A stretch of 45,643 nucleotides of DNA from Verrucomicrobiota bacterium (GTDB taxonomy: Bacteria; Verrucomicrobiota; Verrucomicrobiia; Opitutales; Opitutaceae). The translations under genes were made by a program, and so were the position numbers. The DNA is taken from the NCBI GenBank assembly GCA_025361935.1, contig JANYJB010000069.1:1-45643 (forward strand). The letters are read 5' to 3'. The notes under the pieces are model-generated. The model was not told the origin of the DNA, made no database searches, and was given only the letters and a program-made list of their open reading frames with translations. Each line of letters begins with the position of its first letter. The stretch's first letter is position 1. Of the stretch, positions 23,793 to 34,868 are shown piece by piece.

Positions 23793-26700
23793 TTACTCCA
23801 CAGTTATCTCCTTCGTTGAAGGCGGCTCGGGGAGGCGCACGGCGGGCTTCAGTTTGCCGTCGCGCTCGAACACCTGGTAGAGCGTGGGGAGCAGATACAG
23901 CGTGAGCAGGGTCGAGCTCACCAGTCCCCCGATCACGACCGCCGCCAGCGGCTTCTGGATCTCGCTGCCGGGACCGGTGGCGAAGAGCATCGGGATAAGC
24001 CCCAGCGCGGCGACACTCGCCGTGATCAGCACGGGGCGCAGGCGCAGGACCGCGCCTTCAAGCACGGCGCGGCCGACCTCCATGCCTTCGCGGCGCAGTT
24101 CGTTGAAGTAGCCCACCATCACGACGCCGTTCAGCACCGCCACACCGAAGAGGGCGATGAAACCCACGCTCGCGCTGACGCTCAGGTTGAAGTCGCCCGC
24201 GACCAGCGCGACGATACCGCCGATGAGCGCGAACGGGATGTTGAGGAGGATGAGCGCCGCCTGCTTCACCGAGTTGAACGAACCGAACAGCAGCAGGAAG
24301 ATCGCCGCGATGGTGACCGGAACCACGATGGCGAAGCGCTTCATGGCGCGCTGCTGGTTCTCGAACTGGCCGCCCCAGGTGACGAGGTAGCCGGGCGGGA
24401 GCTTCACGAGGGCGTCGATCTTCCGTTGCGCCTCGGCGACAAAGCCGCCGAGGTCACGGCCCGCGACGTTGCACTCGATGACGATACGGCGACGACCGGT
24501 TTCGCGGCTGATCTGCGCGGGGCCTTCCACCACATCCACACGGGCGAGCTGCCCTAGAGGGATCAGTGCGCCGCCGGGCGACGGGATGAGGATCTCGCGG
24601 ATCGGCTCCACGTCGTTGCGCGCCTCCTCGGGAAAGCGCACGGCGAGGCCGAAGACCTTGAGCCCCTCGTAAACCTTGCTCGCCTCGCGGCCGCCGATGG
24701 CGGTCTCGATGATGTCGTGGATGTCGGCGACGTTGATGCCGTAGCGGGCGATCTTGTCGCGGTCGATTTCGATCTGGAGGTAGGCGAGTCCGCTGACCTT
24801 CTCGACGTTGATGTCGGTCGCGCCGGGCACCTTGCCGAGGACGCGGGCGATGTCGTCGGCCTTTTGTTTCAGGACATCGAGGTCGTCGCCGAACAGTTTT
24901 ATGCCGATGGCGGATTTCACGCCGCTCACCAGCTCGTCCACGCGCAACGCGATGGGTTGCGAGAAGCTGGAGGCCACGCCGGGCAGGTCGGCCAGAGCCT
25001 CGCGCATTTTTTCAACCAGCTCGTCCTTGGATTTCGCGGTCGTCCATTCCTCGTGCGGCTTGAGCGTCACGATGACGTCGCTGATCTCGACGCCCATGGG
25101 GTCGGAAGCGATGTCGGCCCGGCCGGTCTTGGAGACGACGTCGATCACCTCGGGAAAACGCTTGAGGATTTTTTCCGCCTCGGTCTGAAGGGCGAGCGAC
25201 TGCGGTAGAGAGATACTCGGAATGCGGAACGTCTGCACCGCAATCGAGCCTTCATCGAGCGTGGGCAGGAACTCCGTGCCGATGCGCGGCACGAGTGACA
25301 ACGCCCCGCCCAACGCGACCGCCGCCGCCGTGAGCACGACCCACGGACGCCGCACGCAAGGCCGAAGCGTCTTGAGATAAAACTCCTTCAGCCAGCGGAT
25401 GTGAAACGGATCGGTCAGGTGCGGCTCCTGTTTGAGGAGAAACGTGCAGAGCATGGGCACGAAGGTGAGCGACAGGATAAGCGAGCCGATCAGCGCAAAC
25501 GAGATCGTGAACGCAAGCGGCGCGAACATCTTTCCCTCGAAGCCTTCGAGCGTGAAGAGCGGAAGAAAAACGATGATGATGATCGCGATGCCGAAGACGA
25601 TGGGGCGTCCCACTTCCTTCGCGGCGTAGAGGACGGTCTCGGTCTTGCCCGCGTGGGCGTGATTGAGCCTGCCGGGCGGCTCGGTGAGGTGCCGGTGGAC
25701 GTTTTCCACCATCACGACCGCACCGTCCACCATCATGCCGATGCCGATGGCGAGGCCGCCGAGGGACATGAGGTTGGCGCTGATGCCCTGCCATCGCATC
25801 ATGATGAAGGCGAAGAGCACGGCCAGCGGCAGGATGAGCGTGACGACGATGGCGCTGCGCACGTCGGCCAGAAGCACGATCAGCACGATGAACACGAACA
25901 CGGCACCTTCCTGAAGCGCCTTCGTCACGGTGTGGATCGCCTTCTTGACGAGATCGGTGCGGTCGTAAAACGGCACCAGTTCTACGCCCTTCGGCAGAGC
26001 CTTTTGGATCACGGGAAGTTTTGACTTCACGGCGTCAACCACGGCGCTGCCGCTGGCTCCCTTGAGCATGAGGACGATGCCGGCGACGGCCTCGCCCTTG
26101 CCGTTGGCGGTCACCGCTCCTTGGCGAAGCTCCGCGCCGATTTGCACCGTCGCCAAGTCGCGAATGTAGATCGGCGTGTGCCCTTTGACCGCGACGATGA
26201 TGTTGCCGATGTCGTGCGTGTCCTTGACGAGGCCCAGGCCGCGCACGACGTATTGCTCGGACTTGTGCTCGATGAAGTTTCCGCTGGCGTTGGAGTTGTT
26301 CTTTTCCAGCGCCTCGAAAACCTGGGCGAGCGTGATACCGAACGATGTCAGCCGGTCGGGGTTTACGACGACCTGATATTGTTTCACGAGACCGCCAAAC
26401 GAGTTCACGTCGGTGACGCCGGGCACGGTGCGAAGGAGAGGCCGCACGATGTAGTCCTGAAGCGTGCGCAGCTCGGTGGCGTCGTATCTGGGGTCGTCGC
26501 TGACCAGCGTGTATTGGAATATCTCGCCCAGCCCCGTGGTGATCGGGCCGAGCTGGACATCCACGCCGGCCGGCAGATCGTTGCGCGCGCTTTGCAGCCG
26601 TTCGTTGACAAGCTGGCGGGCGAAATAGTCGTCCACCCCGTCTTCAAACACGACGGTGATGACGGCGAGACCGAGCTTTGAAACGGAGCGGACCTCCGTG

Positions 26701-26936
26701 AGTCGGGGCAGGCCAGCGATGGCCATCTCGACGGGACGGGTGATGAGTTTTTCGACCTCGGGCGGCGACATGGCGCCGGCGGTGACGAGCACCTGAACCT
26801 GCACGTTGGTGACGTCGGGGAACGCGTCGATGGGTATCTGCTTGAGCGCGACGAGGCCGAATCCCGTGAGCCCGAGGGCCGCGAGGATGACCAGCATGCG
26901 CTGGCGGACGGAGAAATTGAGGATGGCGTTGATCAT
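23793..26936 (-). CDS. Heavy-metal efflux RND transporter (CzcA/CusA family)
   Basis: Inner-membrane proton-driven pump exporting metal ions (Cu/Ag or Zn/Co/Cd type) through a tripartite channel. The 1047-residue product has the usual 12-helix RND layout with two periplasmic loops. The fourth helix reads AIGIGMMVDGAVVMVEN, with the conserved Asp of VDGAV and the Glu, but lacks the earlier Asp of classic CzcA (DFGxxVDG); it is closer to CusA in that position, so metal specificity is left open. Starts with MINAILNFSVRQR as usual. Last gene of the operon, 3 bases after the adaptor gene stop. Confidence 0.93.
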   Translation of the reverse strand: MINAILNFSVRQRMLVILAALGLTGFGLVALKQIPIDAFPDVTNVQVQVLVTAGAMSPPEVEKLITRPVEMAIAGLPRLTEVRSVSKLGLAVITVVFEDGVDDYFARQLVNERLQSARNDLPAGVDVQLGPITTGLGEIFQYTLVSDDPRYDATELRTLQDYIVRPLLRTVPGVTDVNSFGGLVKQYQVVVNPDRLTSFGITLAQVFEALEKNNSNASGNFIEHKSEQYVVRGLGLVKDTHDIGNIIVAVKGHTPIYIRDLATVQIGAELRQGAVTANGKGEAVAGIVLMLKGASGSAVVDAVKSKLPVIQKALPKGVELVPFYDRTDLVKKAIHTVTKALQEGAVFVFIVLIVLLADVRSAIVVTLILPLAVLFAFIMMRWQGISANLMSLGGLAIGIGMMVDGAVVMVENVHRHLTEPPGRLNHAHAGKTETVLYAAKEVGRPIVFGIAIIIIVFLPLFTLEGFEGKMFAPLAFTISFALIGSLILSLTFVPMLCTFLLKQEPHLTDPFHIRWLKEFYLKTLRPCVRRPWVVLTAAAVALGGALSLVPRIGTEFLPTLDEGSIAVQTFRIPSISLPQSLALQTEAEKILKRFPEVIDVVSKTGRADIASDPMGVEISDVIVTLKPHEEWTTAKSKDELVEKMREALADLPGVASSFSQPIALRVDELVSGVKSAIGIKLFGDDLDVLKQKADDIARVLGKVPGATDINVEKVSGLAYLQIEIDRDKIARYGINVADIHDIIETAIGGREASKVYEGLKVFGLAVRFPEEARNDVEPIREILIPSPGGALIPLGQLARVDVVEGPAQISRETGRRRIVIECNVAGRDLGGFVAEAQRKIDALVKLPPGYLVTWGGQFENQQRAMKRFAIVVPVTIAAIFLLLFGSFNSVKQAALILLNIPFALIGGIVALVAGDFNLSVSASVGFIALFGVAVLNGVVMVGYFNELRREGMEVGRAVLEGAVLRLRPVLITASVAALGLIPMLFATGPGSEIQKPLAAVVIGGLVSSTLLTLYLLPTLYQVFERDGKLKPAVRLPEPPSTKEITVE

Positions 26937-26939
26937 GGC

Positions 26940-27884
26940 TTATTCCTCCCCGAGTTCGCCTTTGAGCAGTTCGGATTTCAGAATGAAACTGCCCTCGGTC
27001 ACGACACGGTCGCCCGCCTTGAGGCCGGCGAGGACCTGCAGGCGTCCGTGCTGTTCAAGGCCGGTCGTGATGACGCGTTTTTCAAACATCGTGTCGCTCC
27101 GTGCAACGAAAACGATCTTGGCGTCGTCGAGCGTCTGGAGCGCCTGGTCGGGTATGATGATGACGTCCTTGAGGACGGTCTTGGCGATTTCCACGTCTGC
27201 AAACATGCCGGGCTTGAGGCGGCCGTCGGCGTTGTTGACCTCGATGCGGACCTCCAAGGTGCGGGACTCGGTTTCCACGCGGTTGCCAAGGAGGGTGATT
27301 TTACCGGAGAATTTTTCCTCCGGGTAGGCGAGCACGGTGAACACGGCCTCCTGGCCGACGCGGACGGCGCCGATATCGTGCTCTTTAATTTCGGCGATCA
27401 CCCACAGGTCGGCGGAGTCGCTGATGGTGTAAACGGCGGTGTCCTTGCCAATCAGTTCGCCGACGGTGCCGCGCCGTTCGGTGATGACGCCGTCCACGGG
27501 CGCCTTCAGCTCAAGCGGCTTGCCGAGCAGCTCCGGGGTCTGCACGAGGGCGAGCACGTCGCCGGCCTTCACGCGGTCGTTGAGATCGGCGGAGAGCCGC
27601 GTGAGGCGGCCCTCGAACGTGGCGGTGACCTTGGCGGTTTTGTTGAGATTGTCGCCGACGCGGCCGACGGCCTTGAGCGTCAGATCAAGGCTGCCGAGCG
27701 CCACGACTTCGGTGCGAAGGGTGACGTGGGTGAGGCTTTCCTTGGTCAACGTGACGACGTTTTCCTCGTGCTTGGCGGGGGCTGCGGTTTCCGGCTGGAC
27801 GGAGGCGTTTTCTTTTTTGCCGCAGCCGCCCAAGGCGACGAGCAGCACGAGGGTGAGAGGCGAAATGAGAAGGGATGATTTCAT
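26940..27884 (-). CDS. Efflux RND periplasmic adaptor (CzcB/CusB family)
   Basis: Membrane fusion protein that joins the RND pump to the outer-membrane channel. Signal peptide with lipobox LVALGGC (Cys about 21), so a lipoprotein. Then the barrel-sandwich hybrid with ATFEGRLTRLSADLNDRVKAG and LKAPVDGVITERRGTVGELIG, a beta-barrel domain (TVLAYPEEKFSGKI) and membrane-proximal part (IIIPDQALQTLDDAKIVFV). 314 residues is short because the coiled-coil hairpin is nearly absent. It is 8 bases after the outer-membrane factor gene. Confidence 0.92.
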   Translation of the reverse strand: MKSSLLISPLTLVLLVALGGCGKKENASVQPETAAPAKHEENVVTLTKESLTHVTLRTEVVALGSLDLTLKAVGRVGDNLNKTAKVTATFEGRLTRLSADLNDRVKAGDVLALVQTPELLGKPLELKAPVDGVITERRGTVGELIGKDTAVYTISDSADLWVIAEIKEHDIGAVRVGQEAVFTVLAYPEEKFSGKITLLGNRVETESRTLEVRIEVNNADGRLKPGMFADVEIAKTVLKDVIIIPDQALQTLDDAKIVFVARSDTMFEKRVITTGLEQHGRLQVLAGLKAGDRVVTEGSFILKSELLKGELGEE

Positions 27885-27892
27885 AAAGGGAT

Positions 27893-29161
27893 TCAGTTGG
27901 AGTTGGCGGAGACGGGTTGGAGGGAGGCGCCGACGGCCGATTCGAGTTCGGCACGGCTGGCGGCGACGTCGGCAACGGCTTCCTGATGGTCGGCAAGCGC
28001 GTCGAAGTAGGTGCGGCGGGCGTCGAGGTAGAGCAGGAGGGACGTGGCGCTTTGCGCGTAACCTTGTTCGGCCTGACCGACGACGGCCTTGAGTTGGTCG
28101 AGGTAAGCGGGCGTATAGAGGGCGAGCTGGCTGCGCGCGGTTTCAAGGCGGGCGACGGCCTGCGTGACCGCACCGACGATCTCGCGGCGGAGTTGCTCCG
28201 TCTCGGCGCGGACCTTGCGCAGCCGGGCGTCGGCGGCGAGGATTTCACCGCGACCGTAGTTTTTTCCGGCGAGAGGGATCGTCACGCTGACGCCGAAGAT
28301 CTGCTCGGATTTGCTGTATTCGAGCGAGGGACCGGCGGTGATGTCGGGTTTGCGGGCGAGACGCGCCTTGCGGACGTTTAGCCCCGCGATCTCGGCCTGC
28401 AGCGCCTGCACGCGCAGACTCGGATTGGAAGCCAGCGCCAGCGACAACCAATCGGCGAGCGGACAGTCCGGCACGGGGTCGTTCGACCCGGCGGCGACTT
28501 CGAGCGGCGACGAGGGATCGCGGCCGAGAAGGGCGTTCAACTCGACGCGAGCGGAGACGATCCGTCCGTGGGTGGCCTGGAGGAGCTTACGGGCGGCGAT
28601 GACGTCGCCCTGGCTTTTGACTGCCTCGAAATCGGAGGCGTAGCCGCTTTCGACACGCTTCGCGGCCGATTGCCGGAAGGTCTCGGCGGATTCGAGCTGT
28701 TGGTGCCGGAGCCCGACGATGTTTTGGGCGGCGAGCAATTCATGGAACGCCTTGCGCACGGCGGCGGCGACTTGGAAATGCAGACCGTCGATGGCGAGTG
28801 TCCGCAGCTCGACGTTGCGTTCGGCCAGCGACACGAGGAGTTCGCGTTTGCCGGGAAACGGGAAGGTCTGGGCGAGCGAGATGCCGCCAAGGAATTCGTG
28901 GCGGGCTCCGTCGCTTTCGCGGAGCCGCCGGATGGCAGGAGAGAGCGTCAGCTCGGGGGCGGGCCGCGTTCGGGCGGCGAGCACTTCGGCCTTCGCGGAA
29001 TCAATGTCGGCCTCGACGGCTTGGAACGCGGGGCTTTGGGCCAGAGCTTCGGCCAGCGCGGCGGGCAGGGTGAGCGGGTCCCCTGCGAAAAGGGACGGTC
29101 GCGCCAGGAAAAGCGCGGTCCCCACGGAAAGAAAAAGAACGGGAGATTTGAAAACAGTCAT
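27893..29161 (-). CDS. TolC-family outer membrane efflux protein (CzcC-like)
   Basis: Outer-membrane channel of the tripartite efflux pump. Signal peptide MTVFKSPVLFLSVGTALFLA with cleavage near SLFAGDP, followed by the duplicated OEP repeats, helical throughout, with conserved FPFPGKRELL and IPLAGKNYGRGE regions. Length 422 from ATG 29161; an upstream in-frame ATG at 29197 would add 12 residues before the signal peptide and is less likely. The operon order outer-membrane factor, adaptor, pump is typical of czcCBA. Confidence 0.9.
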   Translation of the reverse strand: MTVFKSPVLFLSVGTALFLARPSLFAGDPLTLPAALAEALAQSPAFQAVEADIDSAKAEVLAARTRPAPELTLSPAIRRLRESDGARHEFLGGISLAQTFPFPGKRELLVSLAERNVELRTLAIDGLHFQVAAAVRKAFHELLAAQNIVGLRHQQLESAETFRQSAAKRVESGYASDFEAVKSQGDVIAARKLLQATHGRIVSARVELNALLGRDPSSPLEVAAGSNDPVPDCPLADWLSLALASNPSLRVQALQAEIAGLNVRKARLARKPDITAGPSLEYSKSEQIFGVSVTIPLAGKNYGRGEILAADARLRKVRAETEQLRREIVGAVTQAVARLETARSQLALYTPAYLDQLKAVVGQAEQGYAQSATSLLLYLDARRTYFDALADHQEAVADVAASRAELESAVGASLQPVSANSN

Positions 29162-29279
29162 GGTGGTTGGAAAAAATGAACGGACGGAAAAAGGCATGGC
29201 ATGGCCATGTAAACGGCGGGACGCGCGCAGGCGTCAGCGCAGGAATGGAGAAACGTCTGTCAGTCCTCGCGAGGACCGA

Positions 29280-29663
29280 TCAGACCAAAACCGAAGGCGC
29301 GCGCGGCGATGGAGCCGCACGACGCGCAAAATGCCACACGGGCACCCAGGCAAGCGGACGCGTGAACACGCCGAACGGTGTCACCTGTTCGTAGCCGCAA
29401 ACCGAAACGACGAGCCGAACATAAAGTATCAACTCGCAGATGGACCGAGATGGGGCAGGCGCCTTTGCGAATTCAGGCGAAGGCTTGGGAAAGGTGTGGG
29501 GGAACTCGTCGCATATACCCTGATGATCTAAAACGCCGGTTTCGCAGCAGGCCACTCCATCAAGATCGGACATCAAGTTAAGCGCCTCCAGATTGCAATG
29601 CAGCGTCGCCGGCAGCCAGAGGGCCAGCAGCAGCAGACATGCGTAGCGGAGGAAACGATTCAC
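29280..29663 (-). CDS. Small exported Cys-containing protein of the efflux operon
   Basis: A 127-residue protein with an N-terminal signal peptide or anchor (RYACLLLLALWLPATLHC), a central Cys-rich part (CCETGVLDHQGIC, plus C in SICEL and VCGYE) and a C-terminus PVWHFARRAAPSPRAPSVLV. I have seen this kind of protein, with conserved LHCNLEAL and WxFxRRAAxxARAPS, at the head of efflux operons in Verrucomicrobiota (from memory, not verified). It may bind metal for the efflux pump. GTG 29663 is preferred; a TTG at 29672 would add three residues. Divergent from ispG. Confidence 0.65.
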   Translation of the reverse strand: MNRFLRYACLLLLALWLPATLHCNLEALNLMSDLDGVACCETGVLDHQGICDEFPHTFPKPSPEFAKAPAPSRSICELILYVRLVVSVCGYEQVTPFGVFTRPLAWVPVWHFARRAAPSPRAPSVLV

Positions 29664-29723
29664 GGGCGCCAAACAAGCTGGCCGCTAATGGGTGTCAAGC
29701 GTGAACCCATGTCCGCGGTTTGA

Positions 29724-29757
29724 CATTGGCCATTGGACAATGGTCACTGGTTATTTT
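29724..29757. repeat. CCATTG/CAATGG repeat upstream of ispG
   Basis: CCATTG-GA-CAATGG (29730-29743) flanked by ATTGGCCATTGG and GGTCACTGGTTATT words. It belongs to the same kind of short-word repeat as other gaps here and adjoins the ispG start. Confidence 0.6.
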
Positions 29758-29762
29758 CCTCC

Positions 29763-31796
<2,034 letters not shown>

Positions 31797-32316
31797 CCCG
31801 CCTTCAGGCCATCCCCTGCGGACGGCCTCTCAAACCAACCGGCGATTCGTAGTGTTACGATCCCGACGCATTTTCAGAGGAAGTTTCCGGCCTGTAATAC
31901 CCGTCTCGCTACACAATCGTCACATTTTCGACCCCAACCCAAAACACGCGTTTTTGTGGCAACAAAAAAACTCAAAAACTTATCCGCAAACCTGCGGTGA
32001 ATAACTTGTCGAAAAGTTGCTCTTGAAACCCTTTTCCGCTTCGATGTTAGTTCATCTCCGTCCTCTTCAACCGAACAGTTTCGGCGGTTCTTTGTCACCT
32101 CCTTCGCCAGTTTGCGTTCAGCCTCCCTGTTTTTATTAAAACAACCCGCTGATCATCATTTACTTCCCACTATTTTTTATTCCACCCATTTTCCCGATGA
32201 TCCGCCCCCCATTTTTGACAGGTTTTGGTGCATGGACCTTGCTAGCTAGGATGTGTCTCTGACCGCCTCCCGCTGCGGAGTGTGAATAATCCCAAGCCAC
32301 GCCTCATATTTTGTCC
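31797..32316. other. Probable oriC region upstream of dnaA
   Basis: A 520-bp gap without credible genes in front of dnaA. Two DnaA-box-like 9-mers, each one mismatch from TTATNCACA, face each other: TTATCCGCA (31980-31988) and the complement of GGTGAATAA (31996-32004). An AT-rich stretch (about 32129-32192, TTTTTATTAAA and ATTTTTTATT) could be the unwinding element. A TTGACA at 32215-32220 may belong to the dnaA promoter, though no good -10 is spaced to it. Supported by position and weak boxes only. Confidence 0.5.
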
Positions 32317-33702
32317 ATGTCTTCAGCCGTTACCTCCCCGTCCCTCTGGGAAATCGTCAAAAGCGATTTCAAGGGGCTTTTCCCTGAAGACGTCTATCAA
32401 CTCTGGTTCGAGCCGGTCGTGTGCCTCGAAGCCTCGGATGACACCCTCACTCTGGGCGTGCCCAACGATTTCGCCGCCATCTGGATTAACGACAACTACC
32501 TCGACCTGATCGTCCAGCGCCTGCGTCTCACCGCCGGTCGCCAGATCACCGTCAAACTCAAGAAGGCCGCTTCCGCCGGTGCCGCTTCCTCGTCCGCACG
32601 CTCCGAAACCGAGACTCCCGCCCCCCGCGCCAAGCCCGCCCGCCGCACCTCCCGCAACGACGAACGCGGCGGCGCCCACACCGGCACCCTCAACCCGCGC
32701 AACACCTTCGAGACCTTCGTCGTCGGCGCCAACAACCAGATGGCCCACGCCGCCGCCATGGCCGTCGCCCAGGCCCCCGCGCAGGCCTACAACCCCCTTT
32801 TCCTCTACGGAGACACCGGCCTCGGCAAGACGCACCTGATGCACGCCATCGGCCACGCCATCCTGCGCAACAATCCCGACACCAAAGTCGCCTACCTATC
32901 CACCGAAAAATTCACCAACGAGTTCATCCAGGCTCTCCAGGAGAACGCCCTCACCAAGTTCCGCCAACGCTACCGCCACGTTGACGTCCTCCTCATCGAC
33001 GACGTCCAGTTCCTCAGCGGCAAAGAACGCATCCAGGAAGAGTTCTTCCACACCTTCAACGACCTCTTCGAGTCGTCCAAACAGATCATCCTCTCCAGCG
33101 ACCGCCGCGCCTCCGAGATCCAGAAACTCGAAGCCCGTCTCGTTTCCCGCTTCGAATGGGGACTCCCCGCCGACATCCAAGCCCCCGATTTCGAAACCCG
33201 CCTCGCCATCCTTCGCACCAAGGCCGCCACCCTGAAGTTCAACATCCCCGCCGATGTCGCCAACTTCATCGCCCAGCACATCTCCAAGAACATCCGCCGC
33301 CTCGAAGGCGCGCTCATCAAGGTCGCCAGCTACGCCACCCTCACCGGCAAGACCATCGACCTAGCCGCCACCGAAATGCTCCTTCAGGACGTCCTCATGG
33401 AGCAGGCGCAAAACCAGCTCACCATCGAAATCATCCAGAAGAAAGTCGCCGATCACTACCAGATCCGCCACAGCGACATGACGAGCAAGCGCCGTCCCAA
33501 CAACATCGCCATCCCCCGCCAGATCGCGATGTATCTCTCCCGCACGCTCACCAAGCACTCCCTCCAGGACATCGGTGACGCCTTCGGCGGCCGCGACCAC
33601 GGCACCGTCATCCACGCCTGTAAATCCGTGGACAACATGATGGAGCAGGACACCACCGCCCGAGGCAGCATCGAGTTCCTCCGCAACCAGCTTTCCCGCT
33701 GA
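32317..33702 (+). CDS. dnaA: Chromosomal replication initiator DnaA
   Basis: AAA+ protein that binds DnaA boxes and melts the origin. Domain I (residues about 1-80, SLWEIVKSDFKGLFPEDVYQLWFEP), a Pro/Arg-rich linker (about 90-125), domain III with Walker A GDTGLGKTHLM (about 165-175), Walker B VDVLLIDDVQFL (about 222-233) and the box VII arginine region, and domain IV with the signature GGRDHGTVIHACKSVDNMM (about 425-445). Length 461 is normal. ATG 32317 is chosen over an in-frame TTG six bases upstream. The next gene down is not dnaN. Confidence 0.97.
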   Translation: MSSAVTSPSLWEIVKSDFKGLFPEDVYQLWFEPVVCLEASDDTLTLGVPNDFAAIWINDNYLDLIVQRLRLTAGRQITVKLKKAASAGAASSSARSETETPAPRAKPARRTSRNDERGGAHTGTLNPRNTFETFVVGANNQMAHAAAMAVAQAPAQAYNPLFLYGDTGLGKTHLMHAIGHAILRNNPDTKVAYLSTEKFTNEFIQALQENALTKFRQRYRHVDVLLIDDVQFLSGKERIQEEFFHTFNDLFESSKQIILSSDRRASEIQKLEARLVSRFEWGLPADIQAPDFETRLAILRTKAATLKFNIPADVANFIAQHISKNIRRLEGALIKVASYATLTGKTIDLAATEMLLQDVLMEQAQNQLTIEIIQKKVADHYQIRHSDMTSKRRPNNIAIPRQIAMYLSRTLTKHSLQDIGDAFGGRDHGTVIHACKSVDNMMEQDTTARGSIEFLRNQLSR

Positions 33703-33717
33703 GCCAAACTCAGTCGA

Positions 33718-33793
33718 GGTGGAGCGTGTTGACCTCAACACGCTGGTTCGAGACGACTTCACCCGCAACGCGTTGGGGTCAACGCGTTCCACC
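33718..33793. repeat. Inverted repeat of GCGTGTTGACC words after dnaA
   Basis: GGTGGAGCGTGTTGACC... (33718-33746) pairs with ...GGTCAACGCGTTCCACC (33763-33793) with few mismatches. Confidence 0.75.
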
Positions 33794-33808
33794 ATAAACA
33801 GACTGTTC

Positions 33809-33862
33809 AACCACGCATTACACGGATTAAAAAATCCGTGGTCATCCGTGTAATCCGTGGTT
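33809..33862. repeat. Inverted repeat of ACACGGAT words
   Basis: Arms AACCACGCATTACACGGAT (33809-33827) and 33844-33862 are complementary with one mismatch. The gene that follows starts 14 bases later. Word content is shared with 17702-17791. Confidence 0.8.
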
Positions 33863-33876
33863 AATTATTTATCATC

Positions 33877-34377
33877 ATGAGCCTTTCCCCCGAACAAACC
33901 GCCGCCGTCTCCACCTGGGTCGCCGCCGGAGACAATCTCTCCACGATCCAGAAAAAACTCCGCGACCAGTTCGACGTCGCCATGACCTACATAGACGTCC
34001 GCTTCCTCGTGGACGACCTCAACCTCCAGCTCAAAGACCCGCCCAAGAAAGTGGACGCGAGCGACGTAAGCAAAGCCCAACCCACAGCCGCAACTGCCCC
34101 CGATCCCGACGCCCCCCCCAGCGAAGATGCCCCCCTCGCCCCCGCCGCCGGCCCCGGCAGCGTCAGCGTGACCGTGGACAGCGTGACGCTCATCCCCGGT
34201 GCCATTGCCAGCGGCGAAGTCACCTTCAGCGACGGCGTGACCGGCAAGTGGGTCATCGACCAGCAAGGCCGCCCCGGTTTCACGAAGATCAGCAAACCCG
34301 GCTACCGCCCCACCCCCGAAGACGGCCAGGTCTTCATGCAACTCCTCGAAGCCGAGCTGCAAAAAAAGGGACTCTGA
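33877..34377 (+). CDS. Unknown acidic 166-residue protein
   Basis: No family recognised. The N-terminal part (residues 1-55) has MSLSPEQTAAVSTWVAAGDN and LSTIQKKLRDQFDVAMTYID, a helical pair that might bind DNA or protein. A Pro/Ala/Asp-rich linker (about 65-95) follows, then a beta-rich C-terminal part (SVSVTVDSVTLIPGAIASGE, VTFSDGVTGKWVIDQQGRPG) and a closing helix. No signal peptide. High-GC and core-like in codon use. Its position after dnaA and between repeats gives no functional clue. Confidence 0.75.
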   Translation: MSLSPEQTAAVSTWVAAGDNLSTIQKKLRDQFDVAMTYIDVRFLVDDLNLQLKDPPKKVDASDVSKAQPTAATAPDPDAPPSEDAPLAPAAGPGSVSVTVDSVTLIPGAIASGEVTFSDGVTGKWVIDQQGRPGFTKISKPGYRPTPEDGQVFMQLLEAELQKKGL

Positions 34378-34868
34378 TTCTGAGATAGCGCGTGACCGCT
34401 GGGCACGCCGAATCTGCACGAAGACTCGACGCATTTCCACGTCGGGTCCCTTTATTTTTTCCAGTCTTTAACCGCTCAACGACCTCGAGCTCGAACACTT
34501 CGTAAACCAGCACGCGCCGGTTCATGTAAACGCACTCGATCATCTCGACTCTTCCCCGATAGCGAAAGATGATCCGAAGGCATAGGTGACAAGTCGTCCA
34601 AAGCCGTAGATTGCATTTTGGGACAAATGCCGTGAAGAACCACGACTCAAATAGGAAAGTGAACACGATTTATCGTCTGGTGCAAACGAAGCATTTTGCG
34701 TTCTCGAAACTGTGCGAGCAGTTTTGCATCAGCCGGAAGACCGCCCATCCAAGCCACCGCCAAGGTGAACTGAGGCAAACACTTTGCTTGCCACAAAACA
34801 GCTCACCTTAACGCGTAAAACTTGACCCGTGCGAAGGCGGAGCTTTGTCTCCAACCATAAGCCGCCGC
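34378..34868. other. Gap with repeat fragment and degenerate sequence
   Basis: Contains the truncated repeat copy 34390-34410 just after the preceding stop and the transposase remnant at 34662-34790. A minus-strand frame (34334-34666, encoding YRGRVEMIECVYMNRRVLVY) overlaps the end of the previous gene and is not supported; it might be a fragment of another element. No intact gene or clear promoter seen. Confidence 0.5.
34662..34790 (+). pseudogene. Transposase/integrase N-terminal remnant
   Basis: The frame reads IYRLVQTKHFAFSKLCEQFC, ISRKTAHPSHRQG, which resembles the N-terminal helix-turn-helix of IS481/IS3-type transposases (pattern FSxLCxQFGISRKTAYKW). The DDE catalytic part is missing, so only a scrap remains. 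It marks the left side of the lower-GC pair GH20-FAD oxidoreductase. Confidence 0.5.

Noticed and set aside
25401..26024. Plus-strand frame inside the RND pump gene
   Set aside because: Antisense shadow, highly charged, overlapping conserved RND sequence.
31803..31830. Possible terminator after ispG (AGGCC...GGCCT)
   Set aside because: Only a 5-bp stem with a large loop and no T-tract.
34334..34666. Minus-strand 110-codon frame
   Set aside because: Overlaps the end of the preceding gene and the transposase scrap, has no recognisable domain and no start signal; may contain a fragment but cannot be supported.
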